From: an uncultured Chlamydiaceae bacterium
GTDB lineage: Bacteria > Chlamydiota > Chlamydiia > Chlamydiales > Chlamydiaceae
DNA: 9,932 bases
Direction: 5' to 3'
Assembly (NCBI GenBank): GCA_937884635.1
Contig: CALGBW010000011.1
Coordinates: 1-9,932, forward strand
The stretch's first letter is position 1. Each line of letters starts with the position of its first letter. Position numbers and translations under genes: made by a program. Below, one piece after another: positions 1-8,470 of the stretch. Under the pieces are notes generated by a model. That model was given only the letters and a program-made list of their open reading frames with translations, ran no database searches and was not told where the DNA came from.

Positions 1-1032
1 AAAGTATAGAAAATTTTTTTCAAGGAATTAAATTTAAAGATAAAAAAATATGTCAAAGAGTCCTCTTTTACTTCCTGCGATGAAGGGGAATTATTTGAAA
101 AAGATCATTTACACCTTCTTCCAGGAATAAAAAACCTTGTTAACTTTGTTTTTTATAATCCTCAAAAGGGAACGAAACAGCTTTATGTTGCTGATGCTTC
201 CGCCCCTATTTCTTCTAAGACTCGTCATAAATTACTATATAATTATGGTTTGTCTTTAGCTGATAACTATGAATCAATTAAGACCACGTGCTACCAATAC
301 CCCTCTCATCATAATCATGTTTTGTTTGTTGGTAGCGCTGCAAATAACCAATCCTTGTCCTACTTAACGGGAGTAAATAATAATATTCATGCTGCCTTTA
401 ACTTAGCTTGGAAGCTGATTCCTGTAGTAAAAAAAGCAGCGTCTAAATATTTAATTCTAGCAAAAGAGAACGTCCACCGTGAAATTCTCCCTCATTTCAA
501 AGAACGTGGAGAAAGGCTGCCTCAGCGATCTTTCCTTGCTGGTTTGTATCGTCCAGGGTTTATTTATTATTACCTAAAACGGTTCCGTCAGTTGGAGGCG
601 GCTGAAGGTGAATTGTTTTATCCTCCGCACCGTGCATTGAAGTATGAACATAGCGAAATTATTCGCATGTCATCACAAGACAAGGAGATCCTCGGTCCTA
701 GACCAGGCTCTCGTGCTATAGACGTACAGTTAGAAGACGGATCTTTCCTTTTGGATCACTTAGAAAGCGCCAAACACTTAATTCTTTTCTTCCGGGAAAG
801 AGCCGATCTACAGCAAGCGTTGCTGGAAGAATATGGCGATTGGGTAAATGTAGCTGTTGTTGAAGACCCTGTAGCAAGCAAGCTCTACCATGCTAATCCG
901 GATGCCCTCTTTATCATTCGTCCTGATAGATACATCGGGTATCGCACTCACAACTTTAAGCTGCACGAACTGATCTCGTATCTGCTACGTATTTTTGCTA
1001 CAGAGCAACTGTCAAAACAAGCCTCGGATTAA
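1..1032 (+). pseudogene. mhpA: FAD-dependent aromatic-ring monooxygenase (MhpA/PheA type), C-terminal part, frame apparently broken near the window edge
   Basis: The family hydroxylates aromatic rings using FAD and NAD(P)H. The frame ending at TAA 1030-1032 is open from position 10, but TAG at 7-9 precedes it. It has no ATG, GTG or TTG until TTG at 250, far too late for a working enzyme, so the N-terminal part must enter in another frame or is lost. Family marks are a decayed FAD 'GD' motif (GSAANN, 331-348), then NLAWKL (400-417), the usual helix after it. A C-terminal thioredoxin-like domain of the phenol-hydroxylase type follows, with PGSRAIDVQLEDG (703-741) and RPDRYIGYR (919-945). Homopolymers T7 (14-20) and A7 (42-48) lie where the frames overlap (10-80); one extra base in either would join frame 3 to frame 1. 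The gene converges on the giant gene to its right. The symbol follows chlamydial usage; the substrate is unknown. Family assignment is firm, broken status is inferred from this window only. Confidence 0.7.
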
Positions 1033-4000
1033 TCCCTGTCTAGTAATTCTTGCAGACTTTTTTGTAGAATAGCTTTCTTCGTTTGTAGCTCTGTCATGAG
1101 GGATGAGAGTTTTTGATTTTCTTCTTCCCAAGCTTGGCGATTGTTCTCAAATAATACAGCCTTTTGGTTTACCATATCTTGCACAATTTGCACCCTTTTC
1201 ACACGGTCCTGGTAAGCCTGCAACTTCTGAACAGCCAATAAAATAGTTATATTACACTCCTTAATCATGAATGACAGAACCGGCTGAGGTAATTGTTGGA
1301 GTTTCTCTTTCAATTCTTTAGAGACTGCTGGACTAGAGCCTTGGCAAGATTCTTTAAGGGCGGCTATCAAGTTTTGGTTATTCCCCTCTGCGACTAATTC
1401 ATCACACCACTTATCCGCTACACATAAAAGCTCTTTGCATAAAACTTTATGTTCGTTTGTGAAATTCGCATGTACAATTTGGGTAACTTTACCCAGCTCC
1501 TTCATCAACGAGCCACATGCAGTCCCTTCAAAGTTCTCCTTCAAACAACAAGCTAAGGGGTACAACGGTGCTTGTATCTGTTGATACTCAGCTAAAAATT
1601 GAGCTACTTTCCTATATTCCTGAGAACTGGGTCTCTGCCCTTTTTGCAGCTTCTGCTGCATATCTTGTAGTGATGCAAGAAGAGCTTGCATCTTCGCTAC
1701 GGCACCGGATGGTTTATCTTCACAGGAGAATCGCACGAATGGAAGTAACGATTCTAATCCTAAATACTTCAATAACTCTTCATACGCGTTAATAGAGGCT
1801 TCTTTCTGAGCTGCTCCTTTCTGATAATCTGCAGCATAGAAAATACGAGTTTGCTCTTGACGACGTTGTTGTTCCACATTGCCAACACATGACTCTAACT
1901 CTAATGTGCGTAGTACTTCTTCTAAAAATCCTTGCTCAGCACACTCATTCAATATTGGGTACAGAGATCGTGTATCCCCTTCTAATGAAACCTTTTGCAT
2001 TTGAGCGAGCAGCTTCTCAACAAAATTCTTTGCATTAGCAAGCTCCCCATCCTCAAATAAAGGATGTTTGACCAATTCCTGTAGTACGCTGATCATATGT
2101 TGATGAACATGCACTTCCTTCTGCAATCCCTCTACAGAGGCAGATTGCTCTTGCACCGACTGTTTCAAATGTGCCAAATGGGCTTGTTCGCGATCAAAAC
2201 GAGACACCTCGCCGATATAATTCAACCGAGCATTAGCAATGACGTCTTCCTGCGCTTCAATTGAAGCAATCTCTGCAACGAGCTGATCCTCCGCCCGCGA
2301 TGCGGCTTGTAGGGTTTTTTTCAAATGGGAAACAGAAGGTGTTCCCACTGAAATGGATTCTGCGTTAGGACGCATCTTCTGCCACTTCTTATTGAGGACT
2401 TTAGCATCTTTTTTCAATTCTGCTATCGTACGCTCAAACTCTGTCTTTTCTGACTTAATAGTAGGTGCTCCCCGAACATCTTTCATGATTAAACAGGCGC
2501 CTAGCCTCTCCCCACCTTCAAGGTCTAATACCTGCTGGAGCTGTTGTAAACGTCCCATATCCTGATTACCAAAATCAGAAGCAGGAAGCTGCGTAGAAGA
2601 AAGCATCTTATCAGCTAAAGACGTCTCGTCTAAACGCTGTTCTTTTTTCTCTACATAACGAGACATCAGCCACGGAGCTAACTGCAAGAGTAGGGATAAA
2701 GCACACCCCACAATGGGCAACCAGCTAATTTGCGTAGCCAACATAGTAAGACCGAGGAGAGAAAAAGCTAAAGACACAAGCCCTATCACTATAGCTTGCG
2801 CTATTCGTGTTTTTGTGAGACCTTTTTGTAATTGCGTCAGCAACTTTTTCAAATTGAGTTTCTTAATAGAGAAAGCATCTATGCATTTCTTTTGTGCATG
2901 CACAAGAGCGTCAACAGCTTCCTCAACTGCTTTTCCATGGGAAGAGACTGCAGCCCCCTGAGGGTTCAGTTCCTGCACCCCATAAGCAGCGCATTGCTGT
3001 TGTAAATTCTCCAGTTTATCTGGGGACAGGCCACTTATAGCTTGTAATAAGGGCTCTATAGCCTTTCTTGCACTCTGGGCTTGTATATCTTGAGTTTGCT
3101 GAAAAGCCTCTACATGTTTCGCAGCAGCAAGAATCGTTTCAAGCTGTTCCACGCATATCGAAATCTCACTCAACTGCGTTTCTTGTAAAGCCTCCGCATG
3201 CGCTTTCCTTATTTCTAAGGCAGCTGCTTGTAACTCTTTTTTCTTAGCTGCCGTTTTCTCTTCTAAAGTAGACTTCCGATTTAACAAAGCCTGCTTAAAC
3301 AACTCTGCATTGCTCATCCCTTCGTTATTCACTTTACGAGTTGTTTTCTGTATGTCTTTGGATATCTCCTGAATCTCTCGTAAGAATCCCTGATACTCCT
3401 TCTGCCAAGAATCTATTTCTTCACGGGATGGAACAACAACTAAAGACTCTGACTTAGACTTCGAAAAGAGGGACTCTAACATCCCTTTCATTCTCTCTAA
3501 ATACCCATGTATATTAGAAACATCTACCTTACTTTTTGTCTCTTCTATATACGCATTTCCTTTGATAAAGTCCTCAAGAAGAACAGAAGACAATTTGTTC
3601 TGTTGAAAAGATAAGAAACGTTGTTGCCAATCGGCTAATCGTTGTTTTGCAGACAGTAACGACTCTGTAAGATGTGTTTTCCTATCTAAAATGCAAGCCA
3701 CATCCTTATCAGAAGTAGCTCCCCATGTATCTGTATTCAAGGAAGCAAGGGACTGCTCAATTGAAGTGCGTAGTTGAATGTGGAGACTTTCTGGTTTTTT
3801 ACTAATGACATTCTCTATATCAACACGAGCATGACGCCCTAGCTGCAAGGCTAAACGAATATTATCAGAAACAATACCGGGTTCACCAAAGCTTAATAAA
3901 CAATGAGCTAGTTGTTTCTCAGCATTGGCTACAACACTTAATCCTGGCTCCTGAGCTCCTAGGCTTGCTCGTATGGCATCACTAATCGCCATCAGATCTT

Positions 4001-5315
4001 GTTTAAAATAAGCTTTTTTCTGTTCAATTAAACCAGAATATATATCTTTCGTGTTTACAGATGAGAGATCTTCACGCAATCGGTCTAAACACCGCTGATA
4101 TATACCGTGTTTAACTTGAACGCATAATGTTCTTATTAACTGTTGATTCTCTGGTGTAGCCCCATCATGAATACATAATTTGTGAGCCATTTTTTCAATA
4201 GAGGCAAACCGCTTATGCAACTCCTCTTCGGAATTTCCATGAAAGGCTAAGACTTGTTCTCCCCATTGTTCAAAGAGAGATAGCCATCCCGCTGCATGTA
4301 CATTACGAAGGGCTATCTGGAGTTTATCCAACATCCCAATCGAAGTATCTAGTGTTGCCTTACCTTGTTTCAAATACAATTGTGTCGCTGGGGATAACTC
4401 CTGCCCCCAGGCAGCAAACGAAGGGCTATTCAGAAAACTAGTGTTGTACGCTTCAATCGCAGCCTGGGCTTCCAAAGCCACTCTACGTCCATAAGCACAC
4501 AAACGAGTTAACGACTCAGCAACCTCCATTATACCGTCTTCAGGCAAGAGAGAAGCAACATCCACGCCGGAACTACTTAAAGCCTGCTTAGAGGCTTCTT
4601 TCAAGGCTGCAGATGCGAGGTTACCAGAAAATAATCCCGCCTTAGCCTGATTCACAGATGTCATGCACTGTTGCCAAACATGATCATCTACAGGGTCTAT
4701 ACCAAATAAAGCTTCACATTGGTATTTAAGTACGAAATCTCCCGCCAAATCTAAATGCTGAGATAATGCTCGTCCCCCATCTCCATTTTGGGAGTCTTTT
4801 GCACGTAATTGGTTCAATAAACGGGTCTTCTTATTATTCTCTATCGTAATCGCATACTTCGATAAAGCAGAGTCCCCCACACCCAGCTTATGTTTAGATA
4901 GGTGTGTATGGTAAATTTGCAGAGAACGATACCGCTGCTGAATCTGCTTACAGCGTGAACGCAGCTTATGAGACGCCGTTGATAAAAGAAGTGCTGAAGA
5001 TAAAGAAATCACAACAGGAATCCACAGAGGGACCCCAAAAAACAAACTCACAGGAAAAGCAAAGAAAATTGCCAACCCAATGACTGTGAGAATGACCAAT
5101 GCCACCTTATATAACCGCAGCTTAGAAAGCTCCTTACTCTCCATAGAGGTGAGCTCCTGCTCAAGAACTTCCATTAAGGAGCGTTGCGTTGCTAACGGAG
5201 CTTGAACGCTCCTTGCCTCCTGGCTAAGAGGTGTAGGCTCCCCCAAGGAAATATCCGTAGCAAACATCTTCTTGGTATATGCATCCCCTAAGGAGTGAAC
5301 AACTGGGTTACTCAT
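1029..5315 (-). CDS. Giant coiled-coil Inc-like membrane protein (CT147-type)
   Basis: This 1428-residue protein has no enzymatic motif that I recognise. Residues 1-66 are polar. A bilobed hydrophobic hairpin follows at about 67-115, with two lobes split at 'FGVPLW', the signature of chlamydial inclusion-membrane (Inc) proteins. A long Gln/Glu/Lys/Leu-rich region of coiled-coil character comes next, then a second hairpin at about 836-886 (AIVIGLVSLAF ... IVGCALSLLLQLAPWLM), then another roughly 540 residues of predicted coiled coil. There is no cleavable signal peptide; Incs use N-terminal type III secretion signals. Size, position after ligA and opposition to the monooxygenase match C. trachomatis CT147, remembered as an early-expressed inclusion-membrane protein with weak coiled-coil similarity to human EEA1. 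The ATG at 5315 is the only usable start, but no Shine-Dalgarno sits just before it; AGGAGT lies 39 bases upstream at 5355-5360. It may be cotranscribed with ligA across a 103-base gap. Gene certain, role inferred. Confidence 0.93.
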   Translation of the reverse strand: MSNPVVHSLGDAYTKKMFATDISLGEPTPLSQEARSVQAPLATQRSLMEVLEQELTSMESKELSKLRLYKVALVILTVIGLAIFFAFPVSLFFGVPLWIPVVISLSSALLLSTASHKLRSRCKQIQQRYRSLQIYHTHLSKHKLGVGDSALSKYAITIENNKKTRLLNQLRAKDSQNGDGGRALSQHLDLAGDFVLKYQCEALFGIDPVDDHVWQQCMTSVNQAKAGLFSGNLASAALKEASKQALSSSGVDVASLLPEDGIMEVAESLTRLCAYGRRVALEAQAAIEAYNTSFLNSPSFAAWGQELSPATQLYLKQGKATLDTSIGMLDKLQIALRNVHAAGWLSLFEQWGEQVLAFHGNSEEELHKRFASIEKMAHKLCIHDGATPENQQLIRTLCVQVKHGIYQRCLDRLREDLSSVNTKDIYSGLIEQKKAYFKQDLMAISDAIRASLGAQEPGLSVVANAEKQLAHCLLSFGEPGIVSDNIRLALQLGRHARVDIENVISKKPESLHIQLRTSIEQSLASLNTDTWGATSDKDVACILDRKTHLTESLLSAKQRLADWQQRFLSFQQNKLSSVLLEDFIKGNAYIEETKSKVDVSNIHGYLERMKGMLESLFSKSKSESLVVVPSREEIDSWQKEYQGFLREIQEISKDIQKTTRKVNNEGMSNAELFKQALLNRKSTLEEKTAAKKKELQAAALEIRKAHAEALQETQLSEISICVEQLETILAAAKHVEAFQQTQDIQAQSARKAIEPLLQAISGLSPDKLENLQQQCAAYGVQELNPQGAAVSSHGKAVEEAVDALVHAQKKCIDAFSIKKLNLKKLLTQLQKGLTKTRIAQAIVIGLVSLAFSLLGLTMLATQISWLPIVGCALSLLLQLAPWLMSRYVEKKEQRLDETSLADKMLSSTQLPASDFGNQDMGRLQQLQQVLDLEGGERLGACLIMKDVRGAPTIKSEKTEFERTIAELKKDAKVLNKKWQKMRPNAESISVGTPSVSHLKKTLQAASRAEDQLVAEIASIEAQEDVIANARLNYIGEVSRFDREQAHLAHLKQSVQEQSASVEGLQKEVHVHQHMISVLQELVKHPLFEDGELANAKNFVEKLLAQMQKVSLEGDTRSLYPILNECAEQGFLEEVLRTLELESCVGNVEQQRRQEQTRIFYAADYQKGAAQKEASINAYEELLKYLGLESLLPFVRFSCEDKPSGAVAKMQALLASLQDMQQKLQKGQRPSSQEYRKVAQFLAEYQQIQAPLYPLACCLKENFEGTACGSLMKELGKVTQIVHANFTNEHKVLCKELLCVADKWCDELVAEGNNQNLIAALKESCQGSSPAVSKELKEKLQQLPQPVLSFMIKECNITILLAVQKLQAYQDRVKRVQIVQDMVNQKAVLFENNRQAWEEENQKLSSLMTELQTKKAILQKSLQELLDRD

Positions 5316-5418
5316 AGAAATATAAAATAATTTATTTAATCAATGAGATATTGTACTCCTATTTTCCTTTATATAAAACATATACAGAAAATTATAATTG
5401 ATCCATCAGCTTAAATTA
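5316..5418 (-). promoter_or_regulatory. AT-rich leader between ligA and the giant gene, probably holding its promoter
   Basis: The 103-base gap is very AT-rich on both strands. On the minus strand it holds TATA-like stretches (around 5370-5385) and a solitary AGGAGT (5355-5360). The AGGAGT has no start codon at useful spacing: the nearest TTG reads into TAA after three codons. Several -10-like boxes exist and none pairs convincingly with a -35, so I assign no exact promoter. A separate start for the giant gene is plausible if the ligA-end hairpin terminates transcription. Confidence 0.3.
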
Positions 5419-7404
5419 TTAAGAATTCTTAACTTGAACTAAGGTTAAGAATTCTTCTTCATTAAGGATAGGAATACCAAGTTTTTGAGCTTTTTCAAAC
5501 TTAGATCCCGGATTCTCACCTAAAATGAGGAAATTCGTATTTTTCGATACCGAAGACCCTACCTTACCTCCGCAATGACGAATCATGGTCTCTACATCTG
5601 TTCGAGATAGAGAAGGTAGGGTGCCCGTTACTACAAACGATTTTCCTTCCAAGGAAGAGGACCCCTGCTTATATTCCCGGATTGAAACTCCCAAAGAAAA
5701 CATACGTTCGATTTCTTTGCGGTTAGACTCTTGCTGAAAGTAATTTGCAATAGAAGAGGCCATTTTCTCCCCTATCCCGTCTAAAGAAAGCAATTCTGAT
5801 AATGGAGCCTGCATAAGGTTATCGAGCGTCTTAAAATGACTAGCTAAAACAGAGGCGGCGCCAACTCCAACAAAAGGGATCCCTAAGGCAACGATAAATT
5901 GTTCTAAAGACGTGTGTTTTGCCTTTTGGATACTATTTAAGAGCTTTTCCACAGACCGCGTCTTAAAACCTGGCAACTGGTACAACTGTTCTTCTTTTAA
6001 GTCTAAAATGTCTGAGCATGTCTGAATAAACCCCAAGTCAAAGAGCTTATTAATCACAGCATCACCTAGAAATTCTATATTTAACGCGTTCTCGCTGGCA
6101 AAAAAACGCATCCTTTCTACAAGACCGGCAGCACAATCTGGATTCGTACAACGAACCGACACACGATTCTGGGATCGCTCTACCTTTGTACCACATACAG
6201 GACAGTATTCCGGCATATGCCAAGGGTGCGTCCCTTCGGGACGTTTTTGCAAACATACTCCAATAACCTTGGGGATGACCTCCCCCCCTTTTTCTATGTA
6301 TACTGTATCCCCAATCCGAATATCCTTACGCTCAATCTCCTCCTCATTATACAAAGAGGCTCGAGCAATCATACTACCGGATAGAAAGACAGGTTTTAAC
6401 TTTGCTACAGGAGTTAAGACTCCAGTTCTTCCTACCTGCACTATAATATCCTCTAAAACAGTCTCACCTCGCTCTGGAGCATATTTATAAGCCAAAGCCC
6501 AACGATAATGCTTGGCCGTCATCCCTAATTTTTGTTGATCACGGAGATCGTCGACTTTGATCACAACACCATCTATCGCCATGGGCAAGCTGTCACGTTT
6601 ACGCTCAATCTCATCTAAAACTGCAATTACCTCATCAACACTATGGCAACGTTGAGGTTGCCCCATAACAGGAAATCCCCAATCCATTGCTTTCCGCAAG
6701 CTCTCGTAATGAGAGCCTGCTCCAACATCCACCCCATAAATCGAAACCTTCAATCCCCTAGAAGCCACAACCCTGGAAGACAACAATTTCAATGTCCCGC
6801 CAGCAGCATTCCTAGGATTAGCAAACTCGGGTTTTTGCTTGTCTCTTTGCAAACGATTAATGGCTTGGAATTGAGAAAAGGTAAAGAAAACCTCACCCCT
6901 AACTTCTAAGAAATCAGGTGCATCTGAAGGCAGCTGCTTCGGTAGAGAACGTATTGTAGCTATATTGACTGTGATGTCCTCACCTTCTACCCCATTGCCA
7001 CGGCTCAGGGCTTGAACAAACTCTCTGTTCTCATAACGGATAGCCACTGCAATACCATCTACCTTCAACTCCAGAGAATAGGTTGGAAAATAACCTAGTG
7101 ACTTTTCAATTCGAGAAAAAAATTCTTTTAATTCCCCAATAGAATAGGCATTCGCTATCGATAACATGGGCCGAGAATGAGAAATAACAGGAAAGGTCCC
7201 AGAAGGGCGATCCCCTAAGCACAGAGAAGGAGACCACGGCACCTTCCAATCAGGATGCTCTGCCTCTACCTGAATCAGCATCTGTAACTTCAGGTCGTAC
7301 TCGTAATCCGAAATCAAAGGTCGGTCCAGCACGTAATAGTGGTAGTCGTAATCGGAAATCTCTTTACACAGAGACAGGTACTCATCTCTAGATCGCGGGT
7401 GCAT
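5419..7404 (-). CDS. ligA: NAD-dependent DNA ligase LigA
   Basis: It seals 3'-OH/5'-phosphate nicks in DNA using NAD+, in replication and repair in the cytoplasm. At 661 residues it is complete for the family. The N-terminal Ia domain carries YHYYVLDRPLISDYEYD (21-37), which contacts the NMN half of NAD. The adenylation domain has the KVDG motif with the AMP-accepting Lys114, ANPRNAAGG (195-203), DGVVIKVDD (278-286) and KYAPE (307-311). The OB fold includes VQVGRTGVLTPVA (322-334). A four-Cys zinc finger is intact at Cys401, 404, 419 and 424. Helix-hairpin-helix repeats include LPGFKTRSVEKL (477-488), LGIPFVGVGAA (507-517) and LDGIGEKMA (541-549). A BRCT domain (about 583-661) starts at SLEGKSFVVTGTL. 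All catalytic residues are present. The ATG at 7404 precedes the Ia domain by the usual distance; AAGAGA just upstream is a weak ribosome site and a stronger GAGGAG lies about 21 bases upstream. The 3' end forms an inverted repeat. Confidence 0.98.
   Translation of the reverse strand: MHPRSRDEYLSLCKEISDYDYHYYVLDRPLISDYEYDLKLQMLIQVEAEHPDWKVPWSPSLCLGDRPSGTFPVISHSRPMLSIANAYSIGELKEFFSRIEKSLGYFPTYSLELKVDGIAVAIRYENREFVQALSRGNGVEGEDITVNIATIRSLPKQLPSDAPDFLEVRGEVFFTFSQFQAINRLQRDKQKPEFANPRNAAGGTLKLLSSRVVASRGLKVSIYGVDVGAGSHYESLRKAMDWGFPVMGQPQRCHSVDEVIAVLDEIERKRDSLPMAIDGVVIKVDDLRDQQKLGMTAKHYRWALAYKYAPERGETVLEDIIVQVGRTGVLTPVAKLKPVFLSGSMIARASLYNEEEIERKDIRIGDTVYIEKGGEVIPKVIGVCLQKRPEGTHPWHMPEYCPVCGTKVERSQNRVSVRCTNPDCAAGLVERMRFFASENALNIEFLGDAVINKLFDLGFIQTCSDILDLKEEQLYQLPGFKTRSVEKLLNSIQKAKHTSLEQFIVALGIPFVGVGAASVLASHFKTLDNLMQAPLSELLSLDGIGEKMASSIANYFQQESNRKEIERMFSLGVSIREYKQGSSSLEGKSFVVTGTLPSLSRTDVETMIRHCGGKVGSSVSKNTNFLILGENPGSKFEKAQKLGIPILNEEEFLTLVQVKNS
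5421..5456. terminator. AT-rich inverted repeat across the ligA stop, possible terminator
   Basis: Two perfect 13-base arms, AAGAATTCTTAAC (5421-5433) and GTTAAGAATTCTT (5444-5456), flank a 10-base loop. Each arm also contains the palindrome AAGAATTCTT. The hairpin overlaps the last codons of ligA. It is poor in G+C and no clean T-run follows on the ligA strand, so it is at best a weak intrinsic terminator, or an mRNA 3'-end or attenuating structure between ligA and the giant gene downstream. Confidence 0.4.
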
Positions 7405-7536
7405 TTTTCTCTTAAGTTTGATTTTTCTCCTCGCATGATGGAAAAATACCCTTTTTTAGAAAATATAAAGATTTTCCCATACACCCCTATCCGACAAAAG
7501 ACGTATTGAGAGAGCTCATCTCACTTCTTTTTCCGG

Positions 7537-7565
7537 TTGTTTCTGATAACCTCTTTCTTTAAAAT
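7537..7565 (+). promoter_or_regulatory. Sigma-70 (sigma-66)-type promoter candidate for the TtcA-like gene
   Basis: TTGTTT (7537-7542) and TAAAAT (7560-7565) are separated by exactly 17 bases. The -10 matches the consensus at five of six positions and the -35 at three. Transcription would start near 7572, leaving a leader of about 90 bases before the ATG at 7663. This is by inspection only. Confidence 0.4.
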
Positions 7566-7662
7566 GTCTCTGCATTCAGGAAAAACAGACCTGGATTTAC
7601 CTCCTTCTCTAAAGAGATGGTCCCTACACGCCATGATAGGCAAACCCCTGTAACTAAAAGCT

Positions 7663-8424
7663 ATGCTAACACTGCACACAACCCCTCCCTGGACAAAATC
7701 CGGGAAACGAATAGAAAGTCTCATTCGCAAAGCACTGTATACATATCAGATGCTAGACAAACACACCAAAATTGTCGTCGCACTCAGTGGCGGTAAAGAT
7801 AGCCTCACCCTATTACTAATGCTGCATGCTATATCAGGAAGGGGGTTTCCTAAACTAGATTTACATGCTGTGCACATCGGCGGGCGTTTTTCTTGCGGAG
7901 CTGGGGTTAGTCTATCCTATCTTTCCTCTATTTGCGACCACTTACACATTCCATTCACCTCTATCCCTTCGCCCTATGATCCAGAAACTCCAGAATGTTA
8001 CTCCTGCTCGCGCGTACGCCGCAGACTACTTTTCCAAGCGGCAAAAGATGTAGGAGCAACAGCAGTAGCTTTTGGTCATCACCGCGATGACTTAGTACAA
8101 ACCACGTTGATGAATTTACTTCATAAAGCGGAATTTGCTGGAATGCTTCCTGTTGTAGATATGGTGAACTTCGGAATTACCATTCTCAGACCCCTGGTCT
8201 TTACTCAAGAATCCTTAATCAGAAAATTTGCCAAAGAAAGCGGATTCTCACGAGTTACCTGCCGTTGTCCAGTCATTTCCCTACGCAACAAAACCGAAGA
8301 TGCCCTTAAACTTTTGGAAGAGATCTTTCCCCAGGCACGACATAATATTGCCTTAGCTGTTCAGGAATCCGGTCTAAATAAAGCAAATACCTGCGTAAAA
8401 GTAGACACGGGCCTCTGTACCTAA
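7663..8424 (+). CDS. ttcA: TtcA-family PP-loop ATPase, probable tRNA 2-thiocytidine synthetase
   Basis: TtcA proteins activate cytidine 32 of tRNA with ATP and insert sulfur using an oxygen-sensitive [4Fe-4S] cluster. The PP-loop SGGKDS is at residues 42-47, after the expected lead-in PPWTKSGKRIESLIRKALY. The signature ECYSCSRVRRRLLF (111-124) supplies two cluster cysteines, Cys112 and Cys115, in the CxxC form, and GHHRDD (138-143) matches the conserved family motif. The third cluster ligand is probably Cys200 or Cys202 in a CRC motif, as the usual CxxCGSQ-like segment is not obvious. At 253 residues it is shorter than E. coli TtcA (311), lacking N- and C-terminal extensions. The ATG at 7663 is supported by an in-frame TAA at 7651-7653 and by the homologous region starting soon after it; the ribosome site is weak. 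It is divergent from ligA and convergent with the gene at 8471. The symbol is at family level: a related PP-loop thiolase is possible. Confidence 0.85.
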   Translation: MLTLHTTPPWTKSGKRIESLIRKALYTYQMLDKHTKIVVALSGGKDSLTLLLMLHAISGRGFPKLDLHAVHIGGRFSCGAGVSLSYLSSICDHLHIPFTSIPSPYDPETPECYSCSRVRRRLLFQAAKDVGATAVAFGHHRDDLVQTTLMNLLHKAEFAGMLPVVDMVNFGITILRPLVFTQESLIRKFAKESGFSRVTCRCPVISLRNKTEDALKLLEEIFPQARHNIALAVQESGLNKANTCVKVDTGLCT

Positions 8425-8470
8425 CTATTCCAAAAAAGAACACAAATCCAAAGAAACTTTAACTTATTGA

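Noticed and set aside
1517..2961. Plus-strand open frames within the giant gene (1517-1792, 2353-2565, 2713-2961)
   Set aside because: They are antisense to a continuous 1428-codon gene, have no family motifs and no convincing ribosome sites.
6062..6909. Open frames overlapping ligA on both strands
   Set aside because: The ligA frame is fully conserved with all motifs; these are by-products of its codon composition.
7521..7634. Minus-strand ORF of 37 codons (MACRDHLFREGGK..., ending RNNRKKK), with AGGGG ten bases before its ATG
   Set aside because: Basic tail and ribosome site are suggestive, but it is short, resembles no small protein I know, lies antisense to the TtcA-like promoter and leader, and its longer form is antisense to the TtcA-like coding start.
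7865..8053. Second plus-strand frame inside the TtcA-like gene
   Set aside because: It overlaps the CxxC-coding region of the real gene in another frame and shows no motif.
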